From JAOUEA01 sp963797635 (GTDB lineage Bacteria; Actinomycetota; UBA4738; HRBIN12): a stretch of DNA of 64,000 nt. The stretch spans positions 62,001 to 126,000 of the forward strand of contig CAWCPZ010000010.1 of NCBI GenBank assembly GCA_963797635.1, given 5' to 3'. This document shows, piece after piece, positions 18,406 through 26,437 of the stretch; position 1 is the stretch's first letter, and the number at the start of each line of letters is the position of its first letter. Position numbers and translations under genes: made by a program. The notes under the pieces were generated by a model. That model had not been told where the DNA came from. It saw only the letters and a list, made by a program, of their open reading frames with translations, and did not search any database.

Positions 18406-18555
18406 ATGGACCGCGAAACCCCGTTGCTCATCGCCGTCGTCATGCTTTCCCTCGCCGCACTCACGGTGGGCGTGAGCGGATGGGTGCTGCTGGTCCGTGA
18501 CCGTCGGCTCAGCCGCGTCGCCGCGGTCCATCCCGAGGGTCCTGAGGAGTCCTGA
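18406..18555 (+). CDS. 49-residue single-helix membrane protein leading the his operon
   Basis: This short ORF codes for a peptide with one strongly hydrophobic segment (about residues 6-30, LLIAVVMLSLAALTVGVSGW), then a basic stretch (RDRRLSR) and an acidic C-terminus. The stop TGA directly abuts the GTG of hisD, and a TACCCT -10 box (18390-18395) lies 10 nt before its ATG, so it is the first cistron of the his transcript. I know of no histidine-pathway role. It has only one histidine codon, so it is not an obvious His attenuator peptide. The alternative is a non-functional leader ORF. Confidence 0.55.
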   Translation: MDRETPLLIAVVMLSLAALTVGVSGWVLLVRDRRLSRVAAVHPEGPEES

Positions 18556-19848
18556 GTGCTTCAGTTCCTCGACCTGCGTGAGCGGGGCGAGCGTCTCGAA
18601 GCCACCCGGCTCGAGACCGACCCCACCGTCGCCGACACCGTCACCGGCATCCTTCAGCGTGTCTTCGTGGAGGGCGACGACGTCCTGATCGAACTGGCGC
18701 AGCGGTTCGACGGCTGCGACATCTCCGAGACCGGCGTCCTCGTCACCGAGGCCGAGTTCAAGGACGCCGAGGCCGACACGCCGCCCGACCTGCGCGCCGC
18801 GCTCGACGCCCTGATCGAACGGCTGAAGGATCTGGCTGCGCGCCAGCTCCCGCGCGGATGGGCCGACGAACGCGACGGCGTGCGGTTCGGCGAGATCGTG
18901 CGTCCGCTCGAGAGCGTGGGGTGTTACGTGCCCGGGGGTCGCGCCGTGTATCCGTCGTCGGTGTGCATGACCGTGGTGCCCGCGGTGGTGGCGGGCGTCG
19001 AGGAGATCGTCCTCTGCACGCCGCCCCAGGCCGACGGTTCCATCCCCGACCCCGTGCTGTACGCCGCGATGCGCGCCGGTGCCACCTACGTCGCCAAGAC
19101 CGGTGGCGCCCAGGCGGTGGGCGCCATGGCCTACGGCACCGAATCGATCCCACGCGTCGACCGCATCGTGGGTCCGGGCAACGCCTACGTCACCGAAGCC
19201 AAGCGCCAGGTGGCCGGCGCGGTCGGCATCGACGGGCTCGCCGGTCCGTCCGAGCTCACGATCGTGGCGGCCGGCGACATCGACATCGACATGGCCGCGC
19301 TCGATCTGATCGCCCAGGCCGAACACGACCCGGAAGCGCGGACGTTCTTCGTCTCCCCCGATCCCGAACTGATCGAGCGGGTGGGCGAGGCGCTCGAAGA
19401 GGCCCTGGAGGACGCCGGCCGGCGCGAGATCGTCGACGCGGCCCTGCGCTACACGAAGGCCGTCCTGGTGCGTGACCTCGATCAGGCCACCGACGTCGTC
19501 AACGACCTCGCGGCCGAACACCTGCAGATCCTGTTGCCCGATCCCGAGGTGTTCCTCGAGGGCGTGCGCAACGCCGGCGCCGTGTTCCTGGGCCGATGGA
19601 CGGCGGTGCCGTTCGGCGACTACGGCGTCGCCTCGAACCACGTCCTTCCCACCGCGGGGACCGCCCGGTTCTCGAGCGGCCTGCGGGCGGCCGACTACGT
19701 GACGGTCTCCTCGTTCGTACAGATGGACGCCGGCGCGGCGACCCGGTTCGCGCCCGGCACCTCGGCCATCGCGGAGGCCGAGGGTCTGGTGGGTCACGCC
19801 CGCGCCATGAACGCGCGCGCCGACGCCACCGAAGTGGTGGAACCGTGA
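18556..19848 (+). CDS. hisD: Histidinol dehydrogenase
   Basis: This 430-residue enzyme catalyses the last two steps of histidine synthesis (histidinol to histidine, NAD-dependent, Zn2+). Recognised segments are YVPGGRAVYPSSVCMTVVPA, GPGNAYVTEAKRQV, the zinc and catalytic region QAEHDPEARTFF, and AVPFGDYGVASNHVLPTAGTARF. The start is a GTG immediately after the small membrane ORF. The stop overlaps hisC by 4 bp. It is the first his gene of an eight-gene run. Confidence 0.96.
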   Translation: MLQFLDLRERGERLEATRLETDPTVADTVTGILQRVFVEGDDVLIELAQRFDGCDISETGVLVTEAEFKDAEADTPPDLRAALDALIERLKDLAARQLPRGWADERDGVRFGEIVRPLESVGCYVPGGRAVYPSSVCMTVVPAVVAGVEEIVLCTPPQADGSIPDPVLYAAMRAGATYVAKTGGAQAVGAMAYGTESIPRVDRIVGPGNAYVTEAKRQVAGAVGIDGLAGPSELTIVAAGDIDIDMAALDLIAQAEHDPEARTFFVSPDPELIERVGEALEEALEDAGRREIVDAALRYTKAVLVRDLDQATDVVNDLAAEHLQILLPDPEVFLEGVRNAGAVFLGRWTAVPFGDYGVASNHVLPTAGTARFSSGLRAADYVTVSSFVQMDAGAATRFAPGTSAIAEAEGLVGHARAMNARADATEVVEP

Positions 19849-20903
19849 GCCCCGCGGCCCAGCCGCGCCCCGGGGTTCGCGACGTCGAGCCCTACGTCTC
19901 TCCGCAGCTGGAGGTGGTGGCGCGGCTCAACACCAACGAGTGTCCACACCCGTTGCCCCAAGACTTCTCCGATGCGCTGGCCGATGCGGTCCGCGATCTG
20001 CCCCTGAACCGGTACCCGGACGGGCAGATGACCCGCCTGCGCGAGGAGGTCGCGGCCCACCACGGTCACCCCTTCGAGGGCACGTGGACCGCGAACGGCT
20101 CGAACGAGATCCTCACCGAGTTGCTGCTCGCCTACGGCGGCCCGGGGCAGCGCGCCGCGATCTTCGAACCCACGTACCTGCTGCACTCGCGCCTGTCGTG
20201 GCTCACGCACACCGAGGTGATCGCGCACCGGCTCGCCGACCCGTTCATCCTCAACGAGCACGCGGTCGAGCAGGCCCTGGCCGACGAACCCGACGTGGTG
20301 TTCGTGTGCTCGCCCAACAACCCGACCGGCAACGCCCAGCCCGTGGAGGCGGTCGCCGAACTCGCGCACGCGTCGCCGGCGCTGATCGTGGTCGACGAGG
20401 CCTACATCGAGTTCGGCGGCGAGAGCGCGCTGAAACTGGTCGCCGACAACCCGAACGTCGCCGTGGTGCGCACCTTCTCCAAGGCGTTCGCGCTGGCGGG
20501 CGCCCGGCTCGGCTACGTGCTCACGTCTCCCGAGGTGGTGTCCGACCTCCAGCGCGTTCGCCTGCCGTATCACATGTCCTCGCTGACCCAGGCCGCCGGC
20601 ATCGCGGCGATCGCGCACACGAACGAGGCGATGACCGTGCTGGACGCGATCCGTACGCAGCGCGATCGCATCGACCGCGAACTGCGCGCGATCGAGGGCA
20701 TCACGGTGTACCCATCGGACGCCAACTTCGTGCTGTTCGTGCCGCCCGGCGACGCGAAGCAGGTGTGGCAGGGGTTGCTGGATCGCGGCGTCCTGGTTCG
20801 CGACGTCACGGCAGTGGTGCCCAACGCCTTGCGCGTCACCGCCGGCGCCGAGCACGAGGTCGACCTGTTCCTCACCAGCCTCCAGGAGGTCCTGCAAGCA
20901 TGA
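19845..20903 (+). CDS. hisC: Histidinol-phosphate aminotransferase
   Basis: This 352-residue PLP-dependent class II aminotransferase converts imidazole acetol phosphate to histidinol phosphate with glutamate as donor. It shows RLNTNECPHPLP at the N-terminus, SPNNPTGN for PLP binding, and the PLP lysine in TFSKAFALAGARLGY. The GTG start overlaps the hisD stop and the end overlaps hisB, so the genes are coupled. Confidence 0.95.
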   Translation: MSPAAQPRPGVRDVEPYVSPQLEVVARLNTNECPHPLPQDFSDALADAVRDLPLNRYPDGQMTRLREEVAAHHGHPFEGTWTANGSNEILTELLLAYGGPGQRAAIFEPTYLLHSRLSWLTHTEVIAHRLADPFILNEHAVEQALADEPDVVFVCSPNNPTGNAQPVEAVAELAHASPALIVVDEAYIEFGGESALKLVADNPNVAVVRTFSKAFALAGARLGYVLTSPEVVSDLQRVRLPYHMSSLTQAAGIAAIAHTNEAMTVLDAIRTQRDRIDRELRAIEGITVYPSDANFVLFVPPGDAKQVWQGLLDRGVLVRDVTAVVPNALRVTAGAEHEVDLFLTSLQEVLQA

Positions 20904-21484
20904 GCCGCACCGCGAGCGTCACGCGCACCACGAAGGAGACCGACATCCGGGTCGAACTGAACCTGGACGGCTCGGCGAACTCGACCGCCGACACCGGCAT
21001 CCCGTTCTTCGACCACATGGTGCAGCAGCTGGGCAAGCACGCAGGCTGGGACCTGGACGTGACGTGCAAGGGCGACCTGGCCGTCGACGGCCACCACACG
21101 GTGGAGGACGTCGGCATCGCGATCGGCCAGGCGCTGAGCGAGGCGCTGGGCGACAAGGCGGGGGTGCGGCGGTTCGCCTCGATCGTGGTGCCGCTCGACG
21201 AGGCCGCGGTCGAGGTGGCGCTCGATCTGTCCGGCCGCAACTTCGTGGTGTTCGACGTGCCGATGCCGGCCGAGACGATCGGGGAGTTCGACACCGGGCT
21301 GGTGGAGGACTTCGTGCGGGCGTTCGCGCAGAGCGCCGACGTCACGATCCACATCCACCTGCGCTACGGGCGCTCCCCCCACCACGTCTGCGAAGCGACG
21401 TTCAAGGGTATGGCGAAGGCGCTGGGCGATGCGGTGAGCCTCACCGGACGCGCCGGCGTCCCCTCGACCAAAGGAACCCTGTGA
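20900..21484 (+). CDS. hisB: Imidazoleglycerol-phosphate dehydratase
   Basis: This 194-residue monofunctional IGP dehydratase, without the phosphatase domain of the enterobacterial fusion, catalyses the sixth step. The manganese-binding histidine-rich motifs are visible: FFDHMVQQLGKHAG, DGHHTVEDVG and HIHLRYGRSPHHVCEA. It overlaps hisC and hisH by 4 bp each. The histidinol-phosphate phosphatase must be encoded elsewhere. Confidence 0.96.
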   Translation: MSRTASVTRTTKETDIRVELNLDGSANSTADTGIPFFDHMVQQLGKHAGWDLDVTCKGDLAVDGHHTVEDVGIAIGQALSEALGDKAGVRRFASIVVPLDEAAVEVALDLSGRNFVVFDVPMPAETIGEFDTGLVEDFVRAFAQSADVTIHIHLRYGRSPHHVCEATFKGMAKALGDAVSLTGRAGVPSTKGTL

Positions 21485-22089
21485 CGACGATCGCGGTGCT
21501 CGACTACGGCTCCGGCAACCTCCATTCGGTCTCGCGCGCGCTGGCGCGCGTCGGCGGCACCCCGTTGATCACGGGCGACCCGGCCGAGGTGGGGGGCGCC
21601 GATGCCCTGGTGATCCCCGGCGTCGGCCACTTCGGCGCCTGCATGCGCGCCATCTGCCACCACGGGCTCGACGGCTCGATCCGCGACTTCGTCGCTTCCG
21701 GCAAGCCGGTGTTCGGCGTGTGCGTGGGCATGCAGGTGTTGTTCGACGGCAGCGATGAGGACGCCGAACCCGGCTTGTCCGTCATCGCGGGCGCCTCACG
21801 CTTGCTGCCCGACGACGTGAAGGTGCCGCACATGGGCTGGAACACCGTGGAGTGGCGCACCGACCATCCCTACGTCGCCGGCGTCGACGACGCCACGCGC
21901 TTCTACTTCGTGCACTCGTTCGCGCCCGACGTCGACGCGGCCACCACGGTGGGCGCCACGACGTACGGTCGAACGTTCGCGGCGGCGGTCGCGAAGGACA
22001 ACGTGTTCGCGACGCAGTTCCACCCGGAGAAGTCCGGGGACGCGGGACTCGCCGTGTACGAGCGCTTCGTGCAGGCGGTGGCGGCATGA
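21481..22089 (+). CDS. hisH: Imidazole glycerol phosphate synthase, glutaminase subunit
   Basis: This 202-residue class I glutamine amidotransferase supplies ammonia to HisF. The catalytic Cys is in FGVCVGMQVL and the His-Glu pair is in QFHPEKSGD. The GTG start overlaps the hisB stop and the end overlaps hisA. HisF lies one gene downstream, as expected. Confidence 0.96.
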   Translation: MTTIAVLDYGSGNLHSVSRALARVGGTPLITGDPAEVGGADALVIPGVGHFGACMRAICHHGLDGSIRDFVASGKPVFGVCVGMQVLFDGSDEDAEPGLSVIAGASRLLPDDVKVPHMGWNTVEWRTDHPYVAGVDDATRFYFVHSFAPDVDAATTVGATTYGRTFAAAVAKDNVFATQFHPEKSGDAGLAVYERFVQAVAA

Positions 22090-22787
22090 TCGTGATCCCC
22101 GCGATCGACCTGCGCGGCGGCCACGCCGTCCGGCTGTTGCAGGGCGACCCCAACACCGAGACCGCCTACTCCGAGGATCCCGTCGAGGTGGCCATGCGCT
22201 TCCAGGAGGAAGGCGCTCGCCGGCTGCACGTCGTCGACCTCGATGCGGCGCTCGACCAGGGGAACAACCGCGAGGTGGTCGAGGCGATCTGCCGCGCCGT
22301 GCAGGTTCCCGTGCAGGTGGGCGGAGGGCTGCGCTCGATGGAGGACATCGCCGCGCTGCTCGAGACCGGCGCCGCGCGGGCGATCCTGGGCACGGCGGCT
22401 GCGGCCGACACCCAGTTCGTGCAGCGTGCCGTCGAGGAGTTCGCCGAGGCGATCGTGGTGGCGATCGACGTGCGCGGCGGTCACGTGATGGTGCGGGGCT
22501 GGCAGGAGGAAGGCCCGGCGCTCGACGCCGCCATCCCGGAGCTGGACGGGGCGGGTTCCCCGCGCTACCTGGTGACCTCGATCGCGCGCGACGGCACGCT
22601 GAAGGGCCCGGACGTGAAGCTCTACGAGCGCGTGCTCGCGCTCACGAAGACGCCGCTGATCGCGAGCGGCGGCGTCCGAGACGCCGACGACGTCTGGGCG
22701 CTGCGCGACCTGGGCTGTGAGGCCACCGTGACCGGCAAGGCGCTCTACGAGAAGACGCTGAAACTCGCGCAGGTCATCCGAGGCTGA
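22086..22787 (+). CDS. hisA: ProFAR isomerase HisA (possibly PriA)
   Basis: This 233-residue (beta/alpha)8 barrel opens the aminoaldose of ProFAR. It has the N-terminal catalytic Asp in VIPAIDLRGG, the phosphate-binding GGGLRS and the second-half Asp region TSIARDGTLKGPD. In many actinobacteria this protein also does the TrpF reaction (PriA). Whether that applies here depends on whether trpF is absent from the genome, which the window cannot show. It overlaps hisH by 4 bp. Confidence 0.95.
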   Translation: MIVIPAIDLRGGHAVRLLQGDPNTETAYSEDPVEVAMRFQEEGARRLHVVDLDAALDQGNNREVVEAICRAVQVPVQVGGGLRSMEDIAALLETGAARAILGTAAAADTQFVQRAVEEFAEAIVVAIDVRGGHVMVRGWQEEGPALDAAIPELDGAGSPRYLVTSIARDGTLKGPDVKLYERVLALTKTPLIASGGVRDADDVWALRDLGCEATVTGKALYEKTLKLAQVIRG

Positions 22788-22793
22788 GGCCCC

Positions 22794-23576
22794 ATGCTGG
22801 CCAAGCGCGTGATCCCCTGCCTCGACGTCGACGGCGGCCGTGTCGTGAAGGGCACGAAGTTCCAGGACCTGCGCGACGCGGGCGACCCCGTCGAGCTCGC
22901 CGCGCACTATGACCGTGAGGGCGCCGACGAGCTGGTGTTCCTGGACATCACCGCCACGGTCGAAGGACGCACGGCGACCCTGGACGTGATCGCCCAGACC
23001 GCCGAGCAGGTGTTCATCCCGCTCACCGTGGGCGGCGGCGTGCAGACCGACGACGACGTCAACGAGCTGCTGCGCGCCGGCGCCGACAAGGTCTCGCTGA
23101 ACAGCGCCGCCGTGCGCGACCCGGCACTGCTGCAGCGGTGTGCCGACCGGTTCGGCACCCAGTGCATGGTGGTGGCGATCGACGCCAAGCGCCGTCCCGA
23201 CGCCGACAACGCCTCGGGCCCCGAGGCCTGGGAGGTCTTCGTGGATGCGGGCCGAACCGGCACCGGACGCGACGCCGTCGGGTGGGCGGTGGAAGCCACC
23301 ACGCAACGAGGCGCGGGCGAGGTGTTGCTGACGTCGATGGACCGTGACGGCACCGGCGCCGGCTACGACCTGGCGTTGCTGCGCGCCATCGGTGAGGCCG
23401 TGCGGGTTCCCGTGATCGCCAGCGGCGGCGCCGGCGAACTCGATCACTTCGCGGCCGCGCTCACCGAGGGCGGCGCCGACGCGGTGCTCGCCGCCAGCAC
23501 GCTGCACTTCGGCCACCTCACGATCGCCCAGATCAAGGACGCGCTCGCCGCCCACGACCTGCCGGTGAGGCGCTGA
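22794..23576 (+). CDS. hisF: Imidazole glycerol phosphate synthase, cyclase subunit
   Basis: This 260-residue barrel partner of HisH makes IGP and AICAR. It shows the conserved start AKRVIPCLDVDGGRVVKG with the catalytic Asp, the FLDITAT strand, VGGGVQTDDD, the second catalytic Asp in TSMDRDGTGAGYD, and ASGGAGELDHF. It lies 6 bp after hisA. Confidence 0.97.
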   Translation: MLAKRVIPCLDVDGGRVVKGTKFQDLRDAGDPVELAAHYDREGADELVFLDITATVEGRTATLDVIAQTAEQVFIPLTVGGGVQTDDDVNELLRAGADKVSLNSAAVRDPALLQRCADRFGTQCMVVAIDAKRRPDADNASGPEAWEVFVDAGRTGTGRDAVGWAVEATTQRGAGEVLLTSMDRDGTGAGYDLALLRAIGEAVRVPVIASGGAGELDHFAAALTEGGADAVLAASTLHFGHLTIAQIKDALAAHDLPVRR

Positions 23577-23578
23577 CC

Positions 23579-23950
23579 ATGACGACCGAACCGGACCGCT
23601 CCCCCGTGGATCTCGACGCGCTGTCCTACGACGACCGCGGCCTGATCACGGTCGTGGCCCAGGACGCCGACACCGGTGACGTCCTCATGGTCGCCTGGGC
23701 CAACCGCGCCTCGCTCGAACGCACGCTCAGCGAGGGCCGCATGGTCTATTGGAGCCGTTCGCGCCAGGAGCTCTGGCGCAAGGGCGACACCAGCGGCCAT
23801 GTGCAGCATTGGACCGAACTGCTCGTCGATTGCGACGCCGACACGATCGTCGCCAAGGTGCACCAGGAAGGTCCGGCCTGCCACACCGGCGAGCGCACGT
23901 GCTTCTTCCGGGCGCTCGGTGGTTCCCGGCCGGACGATGTGCCCCGCTAG
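23579..23950 (+). CDS. hisI: Phosphoribosyl-AMP cyclohydrolase
   Basis: This 123-residue single-domain enzyme catalyses step three. The zinc and magnesium motifs are present: VAWANRASLERTL, YWSRSRQELWRKGDTSGH, DCDADT and CHTGERTCFF. It lacks a fused HisE domain and no hisE is seen in the window. It lies 2 bp after hisF. Confidence 0.95.
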   Translation: MTTEPDRSPVDLDALSYDDRGLITVVAQDADTGDVLMVAWANRASLERTLSEGRMVYWSRSRQELWRKGDTSGHVQHWTELLVDCDADTIVAKVHQEGPACHTGERTCFFRALGGSRPDDVPR

Positions 23951-23962
23951 ACTTCGACCCCC

Positions 23963-24838
23963 ATGTTGAAGCTGGTCATCCCGAAGGGTTCGCTCGAAGA
24001 GCAGACGTTGCGCCTGTTCGAGGCCGCCGACCTGCAGGTGCGCCGCGGGTCGAGCCGCGACTACCACGGCACGATCGACGACGACCGCATCGACCGCGTC
24101 AGCGTGCTGCGGCCCCAGGAGATCCCGATCTACGTCCAGGACGGGCTGTTCGACCTGGGGATCACCGGCCAGGACTGGATCGCCGAGAGCGACAGCGACG
24201 TCGAGGTCCTCACCGGCCTGAGCTACGCCAAGACCGGCACGGGGCACGGCACGACGATCGTGCTCGCCGTGCCCAACGAGCACCCCGCGAACACCGCCGC
24301 CGAGATGCCGCCGAACTCGCGCATCTCCACCGAGTTCGTGCGACTCACCGAGCGGCACTTCGCCGATCTGGGCATCCCGGTGAAGGTGCGCTGGAGCTAC
24401 GGCGCCACCGAGGCGAAGGTGCCCGAGATCGTCGACGCCATCGTCGACGTCACCGAGACGGGCAGCACGCTGCGGGCCCACGGCATGAAGATCATCGCGA
24501 CGCTGCTCACCTCCGAGCCGGTGCTGGTGGCCAACCGCGAGGCCGCCGCCGACCCGGTCAAGCGCGCGGCGATGGACGACATCACCACCCTGCTCCTGGG
24601 CGCCTTGCAGGCCGAGGGCCGAGTGCTGATCAAGCTCAACGTCTCGGACGCCGCGCGGGATGCCGTGCTGGCGGTGGTGCCGTCGATGAAGGCCCCCACC
24701 GTGTCCCCGCTCACCGACGGCGGCTTCGCGATCGAAACGGTGGTGGACAAGCGGGGGGTCAACCGGCTGATCCCCGAGTTGAAGGCCGCCGGCGCCACCG
24801 ACATCCTCGAGCTGCCCATCTCCAAGATCGTGCCTTGA
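23963..24838 (+). CDS. hisG: ATP phosphoribosyltransferase, long form
   Basis: This 291-residue enzyme of the first and feedback-controlled step has the long-form architecture: a two-lobed catalytic region (LKLVIPKGSLEEQTL, DLGITGQDW, the PRPP loop EIVDAIVDVTETGSTLRAHG) and a C-terminal ACT-like domain (about 215-290; PTVSPLTDGGFAIETVV) that binds histidine. It needs no HisZ. A TAGACT box (23948-23953) lies 9 nt before the ATG, so hisG may also have its own leaderless promoter within the operon. Confidence 0.96.
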   Translation: MLKLVIPKGSLEEQTLRLFEAADLQVRRGSSRDYHGTIDDDRIDRVSVLRPQEIPIYVQDGLFDLGITGQDWIAESDSDVEVLTGLSYAKTGTGHGTTIVLAVPNEHPANTAAEMPPNSRISTEFVRLTERHFADLGIPVKVRWSYGATEAKVPEIVDAIVDVTETGSTLRAHGMKIIATLLTSEPVLVANREAAADPVKRAAMDDITTLLLGALQAEGRVLIKLNVSDAARDAVLAVVPSMKAPTVSPLTDGGFAIETVVDKRGVNRLIPELKAAGATDILELPISKIVP

Positions 24839-24893
24839 CCGTTCCCCCGCAGCGCACCTACCCTCCCAGGGCATCCACCAGGAGGGACCAGCC

Positions 24894-26177
24894 GTGAAGC
24901 CCGCGATCAGGACGTCCGTCATCGCCGCGTGCGTGGGCATCGCGACCCTCATCGCGGTGCCGGCCCACGCCAAGCCCGGCCAGCTCGACCACTTCTTCAG
25001 CGGTGACGGGCGCCAGACCGCGTTCGCGAGCGGTGGGAGCGGCTACGCGGTGACCCTCGACGATGCAGAACGCATCGTCGTCGCCGGCTACACCCTCGGA
25101 CACAACACGAACATCGCGCTCGTGCGTCTGCTGCCGAACGGCACGTTCGATCCCGATTTCGGGGGCGGGGACGGCCGCGTCGTCACCAACCTGGGCGGCA
25201 CCGACTACGGCTTCGACGTGGCGATCCATCCGGACGGCGGCATCGTCGTCGCAGGAGAGCGGGTGTCGGGTTCCGGGTCTCGGGTAGCCGTCCTGCGCTA
25301 CGGCCCCAAGGGGCGGCTCGACAAGGACTTCGGCGGCGGTGACGGCGTCGTGCTCACCACCTTCGGGAAGAAGACGCAGGGAGCCAGCGCGGTCGTCATC
25401 GGAGCGAGCGGCAACATCACGATCGGCGGCTACACCTCGAACGGGACGACCAGCCGCTTCGCCCTGGCCCGGTACGGGCCTCGCGGCGTGCTCGACAAGG
25501 ACTTCGGCCGCAAGGGGCTCGTCACCACCGACATCACCCCCGCCGGGGAGGGCATCAAGGACATGGTGATGGTGGACGGCGGCAAGATCGTGGTGACCGG
25601 GTTCGCCGAGGTGGGGCTGATCCCGCAGTTCGCGGTGGCGCGCTACCTGGTTCGCGGCGGCTTGGACCGGACCTTCGGCACGAAGAAGGGCTACAGCATC
25701 ACCGACCTGTCGAAGGGACCCGACACCGCCTACGGGATCTCGGAAGGCCCCGACGGCCAGCTGCTGACGTGCGGGCTGGCCGGCAACCGCCGGCGAAACG
25801 ACTGGGGCCTGGTGCGCTACGGCGCGAAGGGACGACTCGACGGCTCGTTCTCGGGCAACGGCAAGACCATCGTGAACATGGGCAAGGGCTTCGGATCCGC
25901 CTACGGCTGCGCCACCCTGCGCAGCGGCAAATCCGTCGTGGTGGGTCGTGGACGGCGAACCGGCAAGGGCGAGGAGTTCGCCGTGGCCCGGCTGAAGGTC
26001 AACGGCGGCCTGGACGGCACGTTCGGCAAGCAGGGCAAGGCCTACGCCGACTTCTTCGACGGCAACGACACCGCCCGTGACGTGGTGATCCAGTCCAACG
26101 GCAAGATCGTGGTCGTGGGCGACGCCACCGAGCGAGGCGTGATCCGCATGGGCATGGCCCGGTTCATCAACGGTTGA
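24894..26177 (+). CDS. Secreted delta-60 repeat protein
   Basis: This 427-residue protein has a signal peptide (about 1-26, ending in VPAHA) and about seven copies of the delta-60 repeat (PF17164), each near 50-55 residues with the pattern ALxRYxxxGxLDxxFGxxG. Such repeats probably form a beta-propeller or solenoid outside the cell; the ligand and role are not known. The GTG start at 24894 is preceded by AGGAGGGA. It lies 55 bp downstream of hisG but shares no pathway with it. Confidence 0.85.
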   Translation: MKPAIRTSVIAACVGIATLIAVPAHAKPGQLDHFFSGDGRQTAFASGGSGYAVTLDDAERIVVAGYTLGHNTNIALVRLLPNGTFDPDFGGGDGRVVTNLGGTDYGFDVAIHPDGGIVVAGERVSGSGSRVAVLRYGPKGRLDKDFGGGDGVVLTTFGKKTQGASAVVIGASGNITIGGYTSNGTTSRFALARYGPRGVLDKDFGRKGLVTTDITPAGEGIKDMVMVDGGKIVVTGFAEVGLIPQFAVARYLVRGGLDRTFGTKKGYSITDLSKGPDTAYGISEGPDGQLLTCGLAGNRRRNDWGLVRYGAKGRLDGSFSGNGKTIVNMGKGFGSAYGCATLRSGKSVVVGRGRRTGKGEEFAVARLKVNGGLDGTFGKQGKAYADFFDGNDTARDVVIQSNGKIVVVGDATERGVIRMGMARFING

Positions 26178-26217
26178 CCAGCAGTCAGGGCCTCGTTCGA
26201 TCGAGCCTTTCGGCCGT

Positions 26218-26248
26218 TTGACACCTCGGGGGTCAGGTGTGGCACAAT
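26218..26248 (+). promoter_or_regulatory. Promoter of the aceA leader
   Basis: A perfect -35 box TTGACA (26218-26223) and a CACAAT -10 box (26243-26248) are separated by 19 bp, slightly long. The -10 is 9 nt before the ATG of a short ORF, which would make the transcript leaderless or nearly so. It reads towards isocitrate lyase. Confidence 0.6.
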
Positions 26249-26257
26249 CGGGCCACG

Positions 26258-26308
26258 ATGTTTGAACCGACGTTCAACACCACGTTCGAACGCGTATCCG
26301 GTACGTAG
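26258..26308 (+). CDS. Putative 16-residue leader peptide upstream of aceA
   Basis: A short ORF (ATG to TAG) begins 9 nt after the -10 box. The peptide is MFEPTFNTTFERVSGT, with four Thr and three Phe. It ends immediately before a stable stem-loop and intrinsic terminator that precede isocitrate lyase. It could be a regulatory leader peptide, but the codon content does not clearly point to an amino acid signal, and a chance ORF remains possible. Confidence 0.35.
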   Translation: MFEPTFNTTFERVSGT

Positions 26309-26309
26309 G

Positions 26310-26343
26310 GGCGCACCCGGACGCGTGAGCGTCCATGTGCGCC
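26310..26343 (+). ncRNA. Two-tier stem-loop with GTGA tetraloop in the aceA leader
   Basis: A 7-bp lower stem (GGCGCAC/GTGCGCC) and a 6-bp upper stem (GGACGC/GCGTCC) are separated by a 2x2 internal loop (CC/AT) and capped by GTGA, a GNRA tetraloop. All pairs are perfect. It sits between the 16-codon ORF and the terminator, so it is a candidate sensory or antiterminator element, or part of a separate RNA of about 125 nt. I do not recognise a known riboswitch. Confidence 0.5.
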
Positions 26344-26347
26344 AGGG

Positions 26348-26378
26348 GGACCTCTCGTCATCGAGAGGTCCTTTCGTT
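26348..26378 (+). terminator. Intrinsic terminator upstream of aceA
   Basis: A perfect 10-bp stem (GGACCTCTCG/CGAGAGGTCC) with a TCAT loop is followed by TTTCGTTT. It ends 59 bp before the aceA ATG and more than 170 bp after the delta-60 gene stop. This position fits attenuation, or termination of a short leader RNA, better than termination of the upstream gene. Confidence 0.75.
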
Positions 26379-26437
26379 TCCCGGCAGCGTTCCTGCTCCA
26401 CCCGATCAGGCACCACGAACCAAGGGGGCAACAGGCG

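Noticed and set aside
18406..18555. A histidine attenuator leader peptide before hisD
   Set aside because: The peptide has only one histidine codon and a membrane helix, and no terminator hairpin follows it.
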